Assembly (NCBI RefSeq): GCF_900009145.1
Contig: NZ_LN889782.1
Span: 71,128-135,127 of the forward strand
DNA length: 64,000 bases
Direction of reading: 5' to 3'
From: Planktothrix tepida PCC 9214
GTDB lineage: Bacteria > Cyanobacteriota > Cyanobacteriia > Cyanobacteriales > Microcoleaceae
A model generated the notes under the pieces. The model saw only the letters and a program-made list of their open reading frames with translations. It did not search any database and was not told the origin of the DNA. The stretch's first letter is position 1, and every line of letters starts with the position of its first letter. Shown here in pieces: positions 18,027 to 28,491 of this stretch. A program made the position numbers and the translations under genes.

Positions 18027-19448
18027 ATGAGCGAAATTGCTATATCTGTTAATCATGTTTCTAAATGCTTCAAACGTTATCGCCATCCGGTTGATCGATT
18101 GAAGGAAGTTTTTATGCCAAGTAAAAGTTTGGCGCATAATTTTTGGGCATTGCGGGATATTAATTTACAAGTTTGGAAAGGCCAAACCCTAGGCGTTGTT
18201 GGGCGCAATGGTTCGGGAAAAAGCACCCTATTACAAATTATTGTGGGAACTTTAACTCCCACTCACGGGGATGTGGAAGTTAATGGCCGAGTTTCAGCTT
18301 TATTAGAACTCGGTAGTGGGTTTAATCCTGAATTTACCGGACGGCAAAATGTCTTTTTTAATGGTCAATTATTAGGATTAAAAACTCAGGAAATAGAAGC
18401 TAAATTTGATGATATTGTAGCTTTTGCTGATATTGGCGATTTTATTGATCAACCGGTCAAAACCTATTCCAGTGGAATGTATGTCCGTTTAGGATTTGCG
18501 GTGGCAACCAGCGTTAATCCCGATATTTTAATTGTTGATGAAGCCTTATCTGTAGGGGATGAAGCCTTTCAACGCAAATGTTTTAGTCGAATTCATGAAA
18601 TCAAAGATCGAGGCGGAACAATTTTATTTGTTTCCCATTCTGCCCCTTCAATTATTCAACTCTGTGACTCAGCTTTATTAATGGATCGGGGAGAATTATT
18701 ACTCGAACATACCCCTAAAATGATCATTTCTAAATATCAAAAAATGATCTATGCCGATGCAGATCAAATGGCAATGATTCGAGGTGAGATTCAACAGTTA
18801 GGTCATAAACCTTCCCAACCTCCTGAAACTCTTTCGCCACCCTCTAAACCGAATAACTTCCATCCTGAAAACCCAGCCTCTCCTACTTCTTTATCCTCGT
18901 GGGAACCTAAAAATGGGCATTATAAAGATTATTTTGATCCGAAATTAGTCCCTGATCATCCCATTAAATATCCTTCTCGTGGGGCTGAAATTATAGAACC
19001 CCATATTACAACTTTATCTGGGGAAATTGTTAATCATTTAATTGCTCGGAATAGCTATATTTATGCTTATTCTGTTAGATTTGATAAACCAGCTTCTCAT
19101 GTTCGGTTTGGAATGTTAATTAAAACGGTAAGCGGGTTTGAATTGGCGGGGGCTTCCTTTTTAGCGACTTCTCAATCAATAAAACACATTGAAGCGGGTA
19201 CTGTAATTGCGATCAAATTTAAGTTTGAATGTCAATTATCCCCGGATGTTTATTTCCTAAATGCAGGAGTTTCGGGTATTGTAGATGGCGAATTTACTTA
19301 TTTAGATCGCTGTATTGATGTGGGGATGTTTCGGGTTCAACCCTATGAAGAATCTTGTAGTACCGGAGTGGTAGACTTATTGATCGAACCCAGTTTAAAA
19401 GTTAAGTCCGGTCAAGTGAAGCAGCAATCTGAACTAGAATGTCTTTAA
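18027..19448 (+). CDS. ABC exporter ATPase with C-terminal glycan-binding domain (Wzt-like)
   Basis: A 473-residue ATPase partner of the adjacent permease. The N-terminal ABC domain has Walker A GRNGSGKSTL (from residue 59), the YSSGMYVRLGFAVA signature near residue 146, and Walker B ILIVDEAL near 167, typical of the teichoic-acid/O-antigen subfamily. A Pro/Ser-rich linker (about residues 265-305) leads to a beta-rich Wzt C-terminal domain (residues 320-460), which in characterised Wzt proteins recognises the capped, non-reducing end of the glycan before export. That implies the polymer here carries a terminal modification, which fits the methyl- and sulfotransferases nearby. Confidence 0.92.
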   Translation: MSEIAISVNHVSKCFKRYRHPVDRLKEVFMPSKSLAHNFWALRDINLQVWKGQTLGVVGRNGSGKSTLLQIIVGTLTPTHGDVEVNGRVSALLELGSGFNPEFTGRQNVFFNGQLLGLKTQEIEAKFDDIVAFADIGDFIDQPVKTYSSGMYVRLGFAVATSVNPDILIVDEALSVGDEAFQRKCFSRIHEIKDRGGTILFVSHSAPSIIQLCDSALLMDRGELLLEHTPKMIISKYQKMIYADADQMAMIRGEIQQLGHKPSQPPETLSPPSKPNNFHPENPASPTSLSSWEPKNGHYKDYFDPKLVPDHPIKYPSRGAEIIEPHITTLSGEIVNHLIARNSYIYAYSVRFDKPASHVRFGMLIKTVSGFELAGASFLATSQSIKHIEAGTVIAIKFKFECQLSPDVYFLNAGVSGIVDGEFTYLDRCIDVGMFRVQPYEESCSTGVVDLLIEPSLKVKSGQVKQQSELECL

Positions 19449-19580
19449 ACTCAGGTAAACTATGGCAAACTGGAACAGAGCAAGTTAAACCCAAAATCAA
19501 CTCGCCTAAACTGAATTCCAATTCAATGCCTCAACGTTGTTCATTTTGATCAAGAAGCTGAAATCATCACTTAAACACTT

Positions 19581-22500
19581 ATGGATAAGACTTCTTCCCC
19601 CTCTTCTATTTTAATCGTTGCCGGAATGCACCGTTCAGGAACCTCTTTGACGGCTTCCTTGCTGCAAAATTTAGGGATAAATATTGGTCAACAGTTAGTG
19701 GGTGCTGACTATGGAAATATTAAAGGCCATTTTGAAAATATTAACTTTGTAGATTTCCATAAATCGATTTTTAAAAGTCATAATATTGATGAAATTGGAT
19801 GTGTTTTTACAGAGGAAATATTAATCACAGAACAAGATATAGAAACAGCTAAAAAACTGATTGAAATTAATCAAGATCCTAATACTATTTGGGGATGGAA
19901 AGATCCGAGAACCACATTATTTTTAGACTTTTGGCATGAATTATTGCCCCAAGCTAATTTTATTTTTGTTTATCGTTCTCCTTGGGAAGTGATTGATTCT
20001 CTCTATCGTCGAGCAACGGATGCGACCTTACTCGATCATCCCGAACTCGCCATCCAAATGTGGAACTATTATAACCGTAAAATTTTAGAGTTTTATCAAA
20101 AATATCCCGAACAATGCCTTTTAGCCAATGTTTATACAATTGGCAATCAAACAGCCGATTTTATTCAAGCCGTTAATCGTAAATTTAAACTCAATTTACC
20201 CTGTGAATTTTCTAATCAATTTGAACCCTCTTTATTAGTCAATCGGATTCTGGCAACTCCTAAACCTTTATTTATTAAAGCTTATTTTCCTGAAGCCATA
20301 GAACTTTATCAACAATTAGAAGCCGATGCTTATCCCTTAAGTAGCCGTTTAAGCACCTCGGAATTAGAAAGTTTAAATAAACCCTTATCCACGGACTGGA
20401 TGTTTGAGGATTGGGCAAAACTTCGCAAGTTAGAGAAATCTCAATCCATTTTAGCCAAAGATTTAGATATTTTGCTCAAAGATCGGGATATTTTACAAAC
20501 CGATATTGAACAATGGCAAGAACGATTTCAAGATGCTGTTGAACGTTTAATTAAAACCGAAAATCAACTGGGTCAAACTCAGCTAAAACTCAATGGTGCA
20601 GAATCTCAAGCTCAAGAAGCCATTACTAAATTAATTCAGACAGAAGAGGAATTAGGAAAAACTCAAGGAGAATTGGAAGGGTTTAAAACTCAATTTCAGC
20701 ACGCTGTAGAAAAACTGGTAACAACCGAAGAAGAACTCGGTAAAACTCAAGGACAATTACAAGCTTTAGATGCTAAATATCAAGAAACCTTATTTGGTTT
20801 AATTAAAGCAGAAACAGAACTCGGACATACTCAATTTGAACTGCAAAACTTTAATATTAAATATGAAGACTTAAGCATTCAATATCAAGACGGACTCACC
20901 AAACTTTTAGCCTTAGAAGAAGAACTCGGTAAAACTCAACTGAAATTATTAGGGTCAGAATCTCAATTTCAACAAGCTTTAAATAAAATCTTTAGTTTAG
21001 AAGAAGAACTCGGCAAAGCTCAACAAGAAGTTGTCGCCATGAAGTCTTCTAAATTCTGGAAACTTCGCAATAAATGGTTAGGTATTAAACAACGTTTACG
21101 GCAATTTCGTCGGCGGTTCATTCATTCCATTGATTTTCCTCTCAATTGGCAATTAACGGGATTTACCGACAAGTTTTTGAATATTTCGGGTTGGTGTTTT
21201 TACACCGGAAATCAACCTTTAAAAGCCATTCGGGCTAGAATTGGAACAGATATTTTTACCGGACAATATGGGATTGAACGGGAGGATGTTGCGGAGCTTC
21301 AACCGAACTATCCTCAAGCTCAAACATCAGGATTTTATTTACAAATTCGTGTTCCTCAAGGTGATTCTTTAGTCGAATTAGAAGCTCAAGATAGTACCGG
21401 AAAATGGACTGTTTTTGCCCGTTATCCTTTATCGGTTTCGACCTTAGGAGCATCTTTTGATGTTCCAATGCAATGGGAACAACGACAAGGACAAATTTTA
21501 TTTGCGGGATGGTGTTGTCATCCCACTCATCACATTACTCAACTAAAATTAATCTGTGGAAATCAGTGGGTAATTTGTGCTCATGGGTTACGTCGTGTCG
21601 ATGTGGGGCAGGTATTTCCCAATTGGGTTGGAAGTTCAGAAAGTGGGTTTGAAGCGCTACTTGATGTTCCCTCTGGAACTTGGCAAATTACCTTAGAAGC
21701 TCAATTAGAAACGGGAGAAAACCTCACCTATAATTGCCCTCAAATTTTACAAGTTTCTCGCTATGGATTATTAGAGAAAAGTACAATAAAAGTCAAACAA
21801 ATTTCTCGTTATACTGCCGCCATTCAAAAACGAATTGGAGAGCGAAAACAACGGTTAGGTCGCTTGTTACCCATGCCTTGGGAAATTCCAGCGATTATTC
21901 GACAAATGCGCCTCATGTATCGGCAAACAAATGCGCCTCTCGGTGATGTTTTACCGCCTCAAGGATTTGAACTTCCTCAACCCGTTGATGCCTATAATGC
22001 TTGGTTAGAAGCTAATCAATGGACAGAACGCAGTTTCAATCATTTAAAAACTCGATTATCAGCTTATTCTACTGAAATATTGCCTAAAATTTCAGTTGTA
22101 ATGCCTGTTTATAATCCCCCCATAGAATTTTTAGAAAAAGCAATTCAAAGTGTTATCAACCAAGTGTATTCTAATTGGGAACTGTGTATTGCGGATGATT
22201 GTAGCACTAATGCTCAAGTTGCAGAATTATTAAGTCAATATGCAGCCCAAGATTCTCGAATTAAAGTAACTTTTCGTCCCGAAAATGGTAATATTAGTGC
22301 CGCCACCAATAGTGCAGCGAGTCAAGCAACGGGGGAATTTATTGCATTTTTAGACAACGATGATGAATTAACCCTTGATGCTTTGGGGGAAATGGCATTA
22401 TATTTAATCCAATATCCTGAGACAGATTTCCTTTATTCTGACGATGACAAAATCGACCCCGAAGGCAAACGATTTGCCCCCCAATTTAAACCAGACTGGT

Positions 22501-25500
22501 CGCCTCAATTGTTACTTTCCTATATGTATATGGGGCATTTGTTAGTGGTTCGGCGGTCGATTTTTGAGCAATTAGGAGGGTTTAGACTTGGGTTTGAAGG
22601 CTCACAGGATTATGATTTTGCCCTGAGAGCAACAGAAATTTCTCGCCACATTGGTCATCTCCCGTTAGTCTTATATCATTGGCGCACAGCCCCCGGTTCA
22701 ACGGCTGTTTCTGGGGCGGCAAAACCAGCCAGTTTTGATGCGGGAAAACACGCTATTCAAGAAGCCTTAACTCGTCGTCAAAGTCCTGGAAAAGTTTATC
22801 AACCCAATTGGGCAAGTGAACTCAAGATTGGTATTTTTTCTCATCAATTTCCTGATCAAGGGCCATCTGTAGCGATTATTATTCCTACAAAAAATCAGCT
22901 TAAATTACTGCAAGCTTGTGTTGAATCGATTCAAAAAACAACTTATCAAAATTATCAAGTTGTTATTATTGATAATGAAAGTGATGATGCCAAAACTTTA
23001 GAGTATCTGAATAAAATCAATACTTCTGAAAAAATATCGGTTTTAAAAATAGCAAATAATGGAAAGTTCAACTTTGCTGCTATTAATAATCAAGCCGTTG
23101 AACAGACAAAAAGCGATTATATATTATTCCTGAATAATGATACTGAAATTATCAATCCTCACTGGTTAAGCCAGATGATGGGTTATGCTCAAATGCAGGG
23201 TGTGGGGGGAGTAGGAGCACGATTAATTTACCCCGATGACCGCATTCAACACGCTGGAATACTGCATGGGCTTCATCATGGTTTAGCAGGTCATGCCTTT
23301 AAGTTATCCCATCGTCAAGATTTTGGTTATTTAGCTTATTCTAAAGTGGTGAGAAATTATTCGGCTGTAACCGCCGCTTGTTTATTAACACCCCGTCAAT
23401 TGTTCTTAGATTTAGGGGGATTTAATCAAACCGATTTTGCCGTTGCTTACAATGATGTTGATTACGGTTATCGATTATTTGAAAAAGGTTATCAGTCGGT
23501 TTATTGTCCCGATGCTGAATTAATTCACAAAGAAGGAACCAGTCGGGGCTATAAAGATGACCCCAAAGAAGTGGCAAAATTCCGTCGTCAATATGCTAAT
23601 AAAATTGATGCCTTTTATAATCCTCATTTATCCTTAGCCAATGAGTGGTTTCAAATTCAACCCCGACGCTATCAGTTTAAATTAACCCAGAAAAAAGCAC
23701 CTGTTCCTAAAGTTTTAATGTGTAGCAACGAGTTGGAATATACAGGCGCACCCTTACATCAATTTGAAATTGCTGTTAAATTAGCTTCGGAAGGAAACCT
23801 AGAACCTGTTATTTTCTGTGTCAATGATGGGCCGTTACGTTATGCTTATGAACAACAGGGAATTCGAGTCATTATCCGAGAACATCCCTTAGCTAATCTT
23901 TATCAATTGGAAACCTATCATGAAGCCATCCAAGCTTTAGCAAAAGAACTGCAATTACAACAATTTGATGTAGTTTATGCTAACACCTTAGAAACTTTTT
24001 TCATGGTAGATTGTGCCAAACAAAAGGCAATTCCTTCTGTCTGGAATGTCCATGAAAGTGAACCTTGGCAAACTTATTTTGATGGCTTAGGTTCAGAGAT
24101 TGCGACGAGAGCATTAGAGTGTTTTCAGTTTCCCTATCGGGTGATTTTTGTAGCGGATGCAACGCGAAATCTTTATCAACCTTTAAATAGTTATCACAAC
24201 TTTACGGTTATTCATAATGGTTTAGATATTGAACGGTTGCAGGAAGCCTCAGAACAGTTAACAAAATCTGAAGCTCGAACTGGGTTAAATATAGCAGAAG
24301 ATGAAATCGTGATTTTGTTATTGGGAACTGTTTGCGAACGTAAAGGACAACAAGATTTAGTCAAAGCTTTGCCTTTATTATCTCCTCAATATCATAGCAA
24401 AATTCGCTGTTTTATTGTGGGCGATCGCCCTAGTCTTTATAGTACAAAACTAGCGCAATTAGTTGCTCAACTTCCTGATAGCTTAAAAGAACGATTAACA
24501 ATCGTTTCAGAAACCCCAGAAACCGCCCAATATTTCCTGGCTGCGGATATTTTCGTTTGTACGTCTCGAATTGAAAGTTATCCGCGAGTGATTATGGAAG
24601 CAATGGGATATAACCTGCCGATTATTACAACTCCGGTATTTGGAATTCCTGAACAAGTGCGTCCTGAAATTAACGGTTTATTCTACACTCCGAACCAACC
24701 AGAAGAATTAGCAAAATCTTTAACTCTTCTATTAGAAGATCAGAAATTACGGCAAGAATTCGCAGAAAATTCTCGATATGTTTTAGAGTCTCTTAATACC
24801 TTTGAAGAAATGACTCAAAGCTATTTAGAAATTTTCCAAGAAGCCTATTTTATTAATCCTTATCCCCTTGCTGAAATTTCTTCTGAGTCTCAATCTTTAG
24901 AAGTGTTAGATGTAGAGGTGGAAATGGCACAACCTTCTCCCGAACCCGAAGAAAAGGATTTTGAACCAGAAATCAAGAATCCTGAACCTCAAATTGCTGA
25001 ACCTCAAATTGCTGAACCTCAAATTGCTGAACCTCAAGCTAAAAATTATTGGGAAACTAACCCAACCGCAGCAGCCAGCCAATGGGTTTCTAATCCGATT
25101 ATTGCTGAGAAAATTCATCAACGAATGTCTGGCGGTCAAACGAAAAAATATTGGTTACGGTGGTTAATTGAAGATTATTTCGTGGGTCACAAATTTAATA
25201 ATCTTATCTCCTTGGGATGTGGCATTGGCAACCATGAAATTTTAATGGCAGAGTTAGGATTTGCTCAAAGAATTGATGCGTTTGACTTTTCGGCTGCCTC
25301 CTTAGAAATTGCCCGACGAGATGCAGCCAATGCGGGGGTTTCTGTTAACTTTTATCAGGAAGATTTTAATACATTTACCCTGAACCCAGAGATTAAATAT
25401 GATGTTGCATTTTGTTCTGGTTCTCTCCACCATGTTCGGGAATTAGAGCGATTTTTAGAAATTGTTCATAAAGCCTTACATCCCCAAGGATATTTTATTA

Positions 25501-25913
25501 TTAATGAATATGTGGGGGCGAATTATTGTATTTACGATAAACATCAAGTTGAAATGATTAATCGTTTGTATCAATGTTTTCATAAGTTAATCCGGTCAGG
25601 GATTATGGAGAATAAATTTATAAATCCCAGCATCCATCAAGTCTTTGCCACCGACCCCTCAGAAGCGGTTCGTTCTGAATTGATTTTACCGTTTATTGAA
25701 TATTATTTTGATATTGAATTGTTTAATCCTTTTGGAGGAGGAATTCTCCATCCTTTGTATCCTTTATTAGATCATAATCAATTTTTGCCGGGTGATCCCA
25801 AAGGAGAAACGATTATTAAACTGTTGTTAGAATTTGAACAAATATTAATGGAAATTCCAGGAGGATTAGAATCAGATTTCTGTTTATGTGTATTACGTCC
25901 CAAACGCTTCTAA
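19581..25913 (+). CDS. Giant multidomain enzyme: sulfotransferase-like, two GT2, GT4 and methyltransferase
   Basis: 2110 residues. Domain order: a P-loop sulfotransferase-like domain (residues 1-240; GMHRSGTSL at 15-23), a coiled coil with repeated TEEELGKTQ units (about 285-490), two related beta modules of about 100 residues each (about 521-625 and 630-735; SGWCF... and AGWCC...), a first GT2 (from KISVVMPVYNP at 836; FLDNDDE at 922), a second GT2 (SVAIIIPTKNQ at 1096; LNNDTEI near 1184), a GT4 domain (about 1377-1765, with ESYPRVIMEAMGY), a QIAEP triple repeat (1803-1819), and a class I methyltransferase (LISLGCGIGNHE near 1875). It probably builds and caps a repeat unit in one polypeptide, in the cytoplasm at the membrane. 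There is no frameshift. Substrates are unknown. Confidence 0.9.
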   Translation: MDKTSSPSSILIVAGMHRSGTSLTASLLQNLGINIGQQLVGADYGNIKGHFENINFVDFHKSIFKSHNIDEIGCVFTEEILITEQDIETAKKLIEINQDPNTIWGWKDPRTTLFLDFWHELLPQANFIFVYRSPWEVIDSLYRRATDATLLDHPELAIQMWNYYNRKILEFYQKYPEQCLLANVYTIGNQTADFIQAVNRKFKLNLPCEFSNQFEPSLLVNRILATPKPLFIKAYFPEAIELYQQLEADAYPLSSRLSTSELESLNKPLSTDWMFEDWAKLRKLEKSQSILAKDLDILLKDRDILQTDIEQWQERFQDAVERLIKTENQLGQTQLKLNGAESQAQEAITKLIQTEEELGKTQGELEGFKTQFQHAVEKLVTTEEELGKTQGQLQALDAKYQETLFGLIKAETELGHTQFELQNFNIKYEDLSIQYQDGLTKLLALEEELGKTQLKLLGSESQFQQALNKIFSLEEELGKAQQEVVAMKSSKFWKLRNKWLGIKQRLRQFRRRFIHSIDFPLNWQLTGFTDKFLNISGWCFYTGNQPLKAIRARIGTDIFTGQYGIEREDVAELQPNYPQAQTSGFYLQIRVPQGDSLVELEAQDSTGKWTVFARYPLSVSTLGASFDVPMQWEQRQGQILFAGWCCHPTHHITQLKLICGNQWVICAHGLRRVDVGQVFPNWVGSSESGFEALLDVPSGTWQITLEAQLETGENLTYNCPQILQVSRYGLLEKSTIKVKQISRYTAAIQKRIGERKQRLGRLLPMPWEIPAIIRQMRLMYRQTNAPLGDVLPPQGFELPQPVDAYNAWLEANQWTERSFNHLKTRLSAYSTEILPKISVVMPVYNPPIEFLEKAIQSVINQVYSNWELCIADDCSTNAQVAELLSQYAAQDSRIKVTFRPENGNISAATNSAASQATGEFIAFLDNDDELTLDALGEMALYLIQYPETDFLYSDDDKIDPEGKRFAPQFKPDWSPQLLLSYMYMGHLLVVRRSIFEQLGGFRLGFEGSQDYDFALRATEISRHIGHLPLVLYHWRTAPGSTAVSGAAKPASFDAGKHAIQEALTRRQSPGKVYQPNWASELKIGIFSHQFPDQGPSVAIIIPTKNQLKLLQACVESIQKTTYQNYQVVIIDNESDDAKTLEYLNKINTSEKISVLKIANNGKFNFAAINNQAVEQTKSDYILFLNNDTEIINPHWLSQMMGYAQMQGVGGVGARLIYPDDRIQHAGILHGLHHGLAGHAFKLSHRQDFGYLAYSKVVRNYSAVTAACLLTPRQLFLDLGGFNQTDFAVAYNDVDYGYRLFEKGYQSVYCPDAELIHKEGTSRGYKDDPKEVAKFRRQYANKIDAFYNPHLSLANEWFQIQPRRYQFKLTQKKAPVPKVLMCSNELEYTGAPLHQFEIAVKLASEGNLEPVIFCVNDGPLRYAYEQQGIRVIIREHPLANLYQLETYHEAIQALAKELQLQQFDVVYANTLETFFMVDCAKQKAIPSVWNVHESEPWQTYFDGLGSEIATRALECFQFPYRVIFVADATRNLYQPLNSYHNFTVIHNGLDIERLQEASEQLTKSEARTGLNIAEDEIVILLLGTVCERKGQQDLVKALPLLSPQYHSKIRCFIVGDRPSLYSTKLAQLVAQLPDSLKERLTIVSETPETAQYFLAADIFVCTSRIESYPRVIMEAMGYNLPIITTPVFGIPEQVRPEINGLFYTPNQPEELAKSLTLLLEDQKLRQEFAENSRYVLESLNTFEEMTQSYLEIFQEAYFINPYPLAEISSESQSLEVLDVEVEMAQPSPEPEEKDFEPEIKNPEPQIAEPQIAEPQIAEPQAKNYWETNPTAAASQWVSNPIIAEKIHQRMSGGQTKKYWLRWLIEDYFVGHKFNNLISLGCGIGNHEILMAELGFAQRIDAFDFSAASLEIARRDAANAGVSVNFYQEDFNTFTLNPEIKYDVAFCSGSLHHVRELERFLEIVHKALHPQGYFIINEYVGANYCIYDKHQVEMINRLYQCFHKLIRSGIMENKFINPSIHQVFATDPSEAVRSELILPFIEYYFDIELFNPFGGGILHPLYPLLDHNQFLPGDPKGETIIKLLLEFEQILMEIPGGLESDFCLCVLRPKRF
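24987..25031 (+). repeat. Three tandem 15-bp coding repeats (PQIAE)
   Basis: CCTCAAATTGCTGAA is repeated three times without change inside the giant enzyme gene, encoding an Ala/Pro/Glu-rich linker between the GT4 and methyltransferase domains. The identity of the copies suggests recent slippage. Confidence 0.9.
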
Positions 25914-25959
25914 GGATTTGAAGGGAATAGAAAAAAGTAATCTATTCCCTGGTACACTG

Positions 25960-26667
25960 TTATAATTTCTTGATAATCGTAATGATTTCATTGCCGTTAT
26001 CAAAGATTTTTTCTAAAGACAAAGGAAAATTTAGCTGATTTTTTAATGTGATTAAAAAATCAATGAAATCTTTACCTGTCCACACATGAAAATGGATACT
26101 AAAATCTCGTTTCATCAATTGTTTAACCATCCATTGCGCTTTCGTTTCATCCTTTTCTTTTTCCACCAATTCAACCCATTCTTCATAATGATATTGCCTA
26201 GACCATTCGGGGCCTTCGTGATAATCTTTTAATAAATGTTCAATCGAAGTAACCGGACGATCTCGATCAAAACAATATTGTTTTTCAGGAACCGCTAAAT
26301 AAAGAATCCCTTCTTTTCTAATGACTCGCAATAAATTCTGAATCGTTAGAATCGGGTTTTGGCAATGTTCAATAAAATGATTTGCAATGACAAAATCTTG
26401 GGTTTCATTCTCTAATGTCCCTAAAAATTCACCATCATCGATAATATCAACAGGAACTAAATTAGTATTTGCTAATTCAGGATAATGTTTTCTTAAGTTG
26501 GGAACACTCATGCGATCGACATATTTAACCTGAGCAGATGTAGGAACCTCCAGAGGATGATTTAAAGCTCCTACTTCAATTCCATTTCCCTGTAAATATC
26601 TGTTGGCAAAAAAACGTCGAAAAATATAAAGTTGAGCAACGATTTCCGTATCAGCAGTGAGTGTCAT
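25960..26667 (-). CDS. Class I SAM-dependent methyltransferase
   Basis: A 235-residue methyltransferase of the Methyltransf_11-like group. Glycine motif I is in the form NGIEVGALNHPL, and motif IV-like ETQDFVIANHFIEHCQNP is clear, followed by LLRVIRKEGILYLAVPEK. Proteins of this type are common in glycan clusters and methylate sugars or other small groups. It is on the opposite strand, 47 bases after the giant enzyme, and divergent from the sulfotransferase fusion. The start ATG is the only sensible one. The acceptor is not predictable. Confidence 0.85.
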   Translation of the reverse strand: MTLTADTEIVAQLYIFRRFFANRYLQGNGIEVGALNHPLEVPTSAQVKYVDRMSVPNLRKHYPELANTNLVPVDIIDDGEFLGTLENETQDFVIANHFIEHCQNPILTIQNLLRVIRKEGILYLAVPEKQYCFDRDRPVTSIEHLLKDYHEGPEWSRQYHYEEWVELVEKEKDETKAQWMVKQLMKRDFSIHFHVWTGKDFIDFLITLKNQLNFPLSLEKIFDNGNEIITIIKKL

Positions 26668-26853
26668 AATTGTGATATCCTCAATGGGGAAGTTTGAATT
26701 GATATTAAATTCTCTGCCAATTCATAACCGAAACAGTAAACCAGTTAGAGTATAATCTAAATCAGTGATCAGTTTTGTCGTGTCAGTGTCCTGACCAGTT
26801 AACAATTGACGATTAACGGTTTACAGACAACTTAATTATACTGATTATTCAAA

Positions 26854-26860
26854 AGGAGGA
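26854..26860 (+). promoter_or_regulatory. Strong Shine-Dalgarno that fixes a TTG start
   Basis: AGGAGGA lies 9 bases before TTG 26870 and too far from the next ATG (26888), so the TTG is the likely start of the sulfotransferase-methyltransferase fusion. Confidence 0.7.
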
Positions 26861-26869
26861 GCATCACCC

Positions 26870-28444
26870 TTGATTCAAACAAGGACAATGTATTCAGAAC
26901 CTCTTCCCCCACCCCATTTTATCATTATTGGGGTACAGAAAGGGGGAACTAATTCTCTATATCATTATTTATGCCAACACCCTCAAATTGTAGCAGCAAC
27001 TCAAAAAGAAATCCATTTTTTCACCTTAAATTATGAGCAAGGTTTAGATTGGTATCAGTCCCAATTTCCCCCAGAGGCGGAGGGAAAACAGATCCTTACA
27101 GGTGAAGGTTCTCCTTATTACTTATTCTATCCCTTAGTTCCTCAACGACTATATGAGTCTTTCCCTCAAACTCGATTAATTGTCTTATTAAGAAATCCAG
27201 TTGATCGAGCCATTTCCCATTATTATTGGGAAGTGAAATTAGGATATGAATCCTTATCTTTAGAAGAAGTGATCGCGCAAGAAGGTGAACGACTGCACGG
27301 GGAAACTGAAAAAATCTGCTCAGAGGCTACTTATTTTAGTTTTAACCATCAACATTATTCATACCTTGCACGGGGACTTTATGCAGAACAACTGCAAAGA
27401 TGGATGCAGTTTTTTCCCAGAGAACAATTCTTGATCCTCAAAAGTGAAGATTTATATTCAGATTCTGCAAGAGTTGTCAATCAAGTGTTTGCTTTTTTAG
27501 GACTCCCTGATTATCACTTATCCAGTTATGATAAATACAATGCCAATACTTATGCAAATGTTGACCCAACTATTCGTCAAAAATTAGAAGCCTATTTTCT
27601 CCCCTATAACCAAAAATTAACACAGTTACTCGGTGGAGATTGGAGTTGGGGAATCTCTGAATCTTCCTGTGATTTTCAGTCTACTTTATCACAGTCTCCT
27701 CAAAATATTAGTTCTACCTCTACCTTATTATCGGTGAAATCCATGACAAAAGTTGATTATGAATCCGCTTGGGATAATTATGCTAAAAATTGGCAAAGTA
27801 CAAGCTCAGAAGAAGTTTATATTGGAGATGAATGGATTGGAGTTGCCGCTGGTGCTGCGAATTCCCTCGAAGAATATGAATCTTTAATTGAACAGAAATT
27901 TATTGCTCCCTATATTCAGAAACATCATCAAGTTTTAGAAATTGGTGTAGGAGGAGGGAGAACGGCTGCTATACTGTTGAATTATTGTGATCGTTTGGTA
28001 TGTGCTGATATTTCTCAACAACTTCTCAACGCGACTCAAAATCGGATCGGGAATGAACGAGTGTCTTATATTAAATTAGATGGTTTAACCTTAGATGGAA
28101 TTGAGCCTCACTCCTTAGATATTTGTTTTTGTTATGACACCCTAGTTCATATTGAACCGCGAGATATTTTCAACTATTTAACTCGTATTCCCGCTTTATT
28201 GAAAGGCGATCGCTTATGTATTTTCCACCATACTAATCTTTTAAGCGAATTGGGCTGGAAAAAATTCTTAATAGATTGGGATAAAAATTTATTAGGAAAA
28301 CGGCATGGAACCGCATTTTCCTTAATGACTGATACCATAATGGAGAAATTTTTGACCCATTTAAACTATGAAATTCTTCAAAAAGATATTGAATCTGTAC
28401 CGAGAGACTGTGTGTGGATTTGTAAAGCTCCTGAAGTCCTCTAA
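26870..28444 (+). CDS. Sulfotransferase-methyltransferase fusion
   Basis: A 524-residue two-domain enzyme. Residues 1-265 are a PAPS-dependent sulfotransferase: the 5'-phosphosulfate loop GVQKGGTNSLYHYL (about 21-34), RNPVDRAISHYYW for the 3'-phosphate site (about 108), and the FLGLPDYHLSSYDKYN region near the domain end. A short Ser-rich linker leads to a class I methyltransferase (residues 300-524; VLEIGVGGGRTA near 354, ICFCYDTLVHI). It likely adds sulfate and methyl groups to glycans. The strong ribosome site favours TTG 26870. A GT4 gene follows 47 bases downstream, probably in one operon. The acceptor is unknown. Confidence 0.88.
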   Translation: MIQTRTMYSEPLPPPHFIIIGVQKGGTNSLYHYLCQHPQIVAATQKEIHFFTLNYEQGLDWYQSQFPPEAEGKQILTGEGSPYYLFYPLVPQRLYESFPQTRLIVLLRNPVDRAISHYYWEVKLGYESLSLEEVIAQEGERLHGETEKICSEATYFSFNHQHYSYLARGLYAEQLQRWMQFFPREQFLILKSEDLYSDSARVVNQVFAFLGLPDYHLSSYDKYNANTYANVDPTIRQKLEAYFLPYNQKLTQLLGGDWSWGISESSCDFQSTLSQSPQNISSTSTLLSVKSMTKVDYESAWDNYAKNWQSTSSEEVYIGDEWIGVAAGAANSLEEYESLIEQKFIAPYIQKHHQVLEIGVGGGRTAAILLNYCDRLVCADISQQLLNATQNRIGNERVSYIKLDGLTLDGIEPHSLDICFCYDTLVHIEPRDIFNYLTRIPALLKGDRLCIFHHTNLLSELGWKKFLIDWDKNLLGKRHGTAFSLMTDTIMEKFLTHLNYEILQKDIESVPRDCVWICKAPEVL

Positions 28445-28491
28445 ACCGCAGAAAACACTATTTCCCTTAAATTTTATCTCTCAACGCCCTC

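Noticed and set aside
24906-25167. Opposite- and off-frame repeats (LNLKLL-type, FSNLRFSNL-type) in the giant gene
   Set aside because: They are frame shadows of the 15-bp PQIAE repeat inside a long, clearly coding frame.
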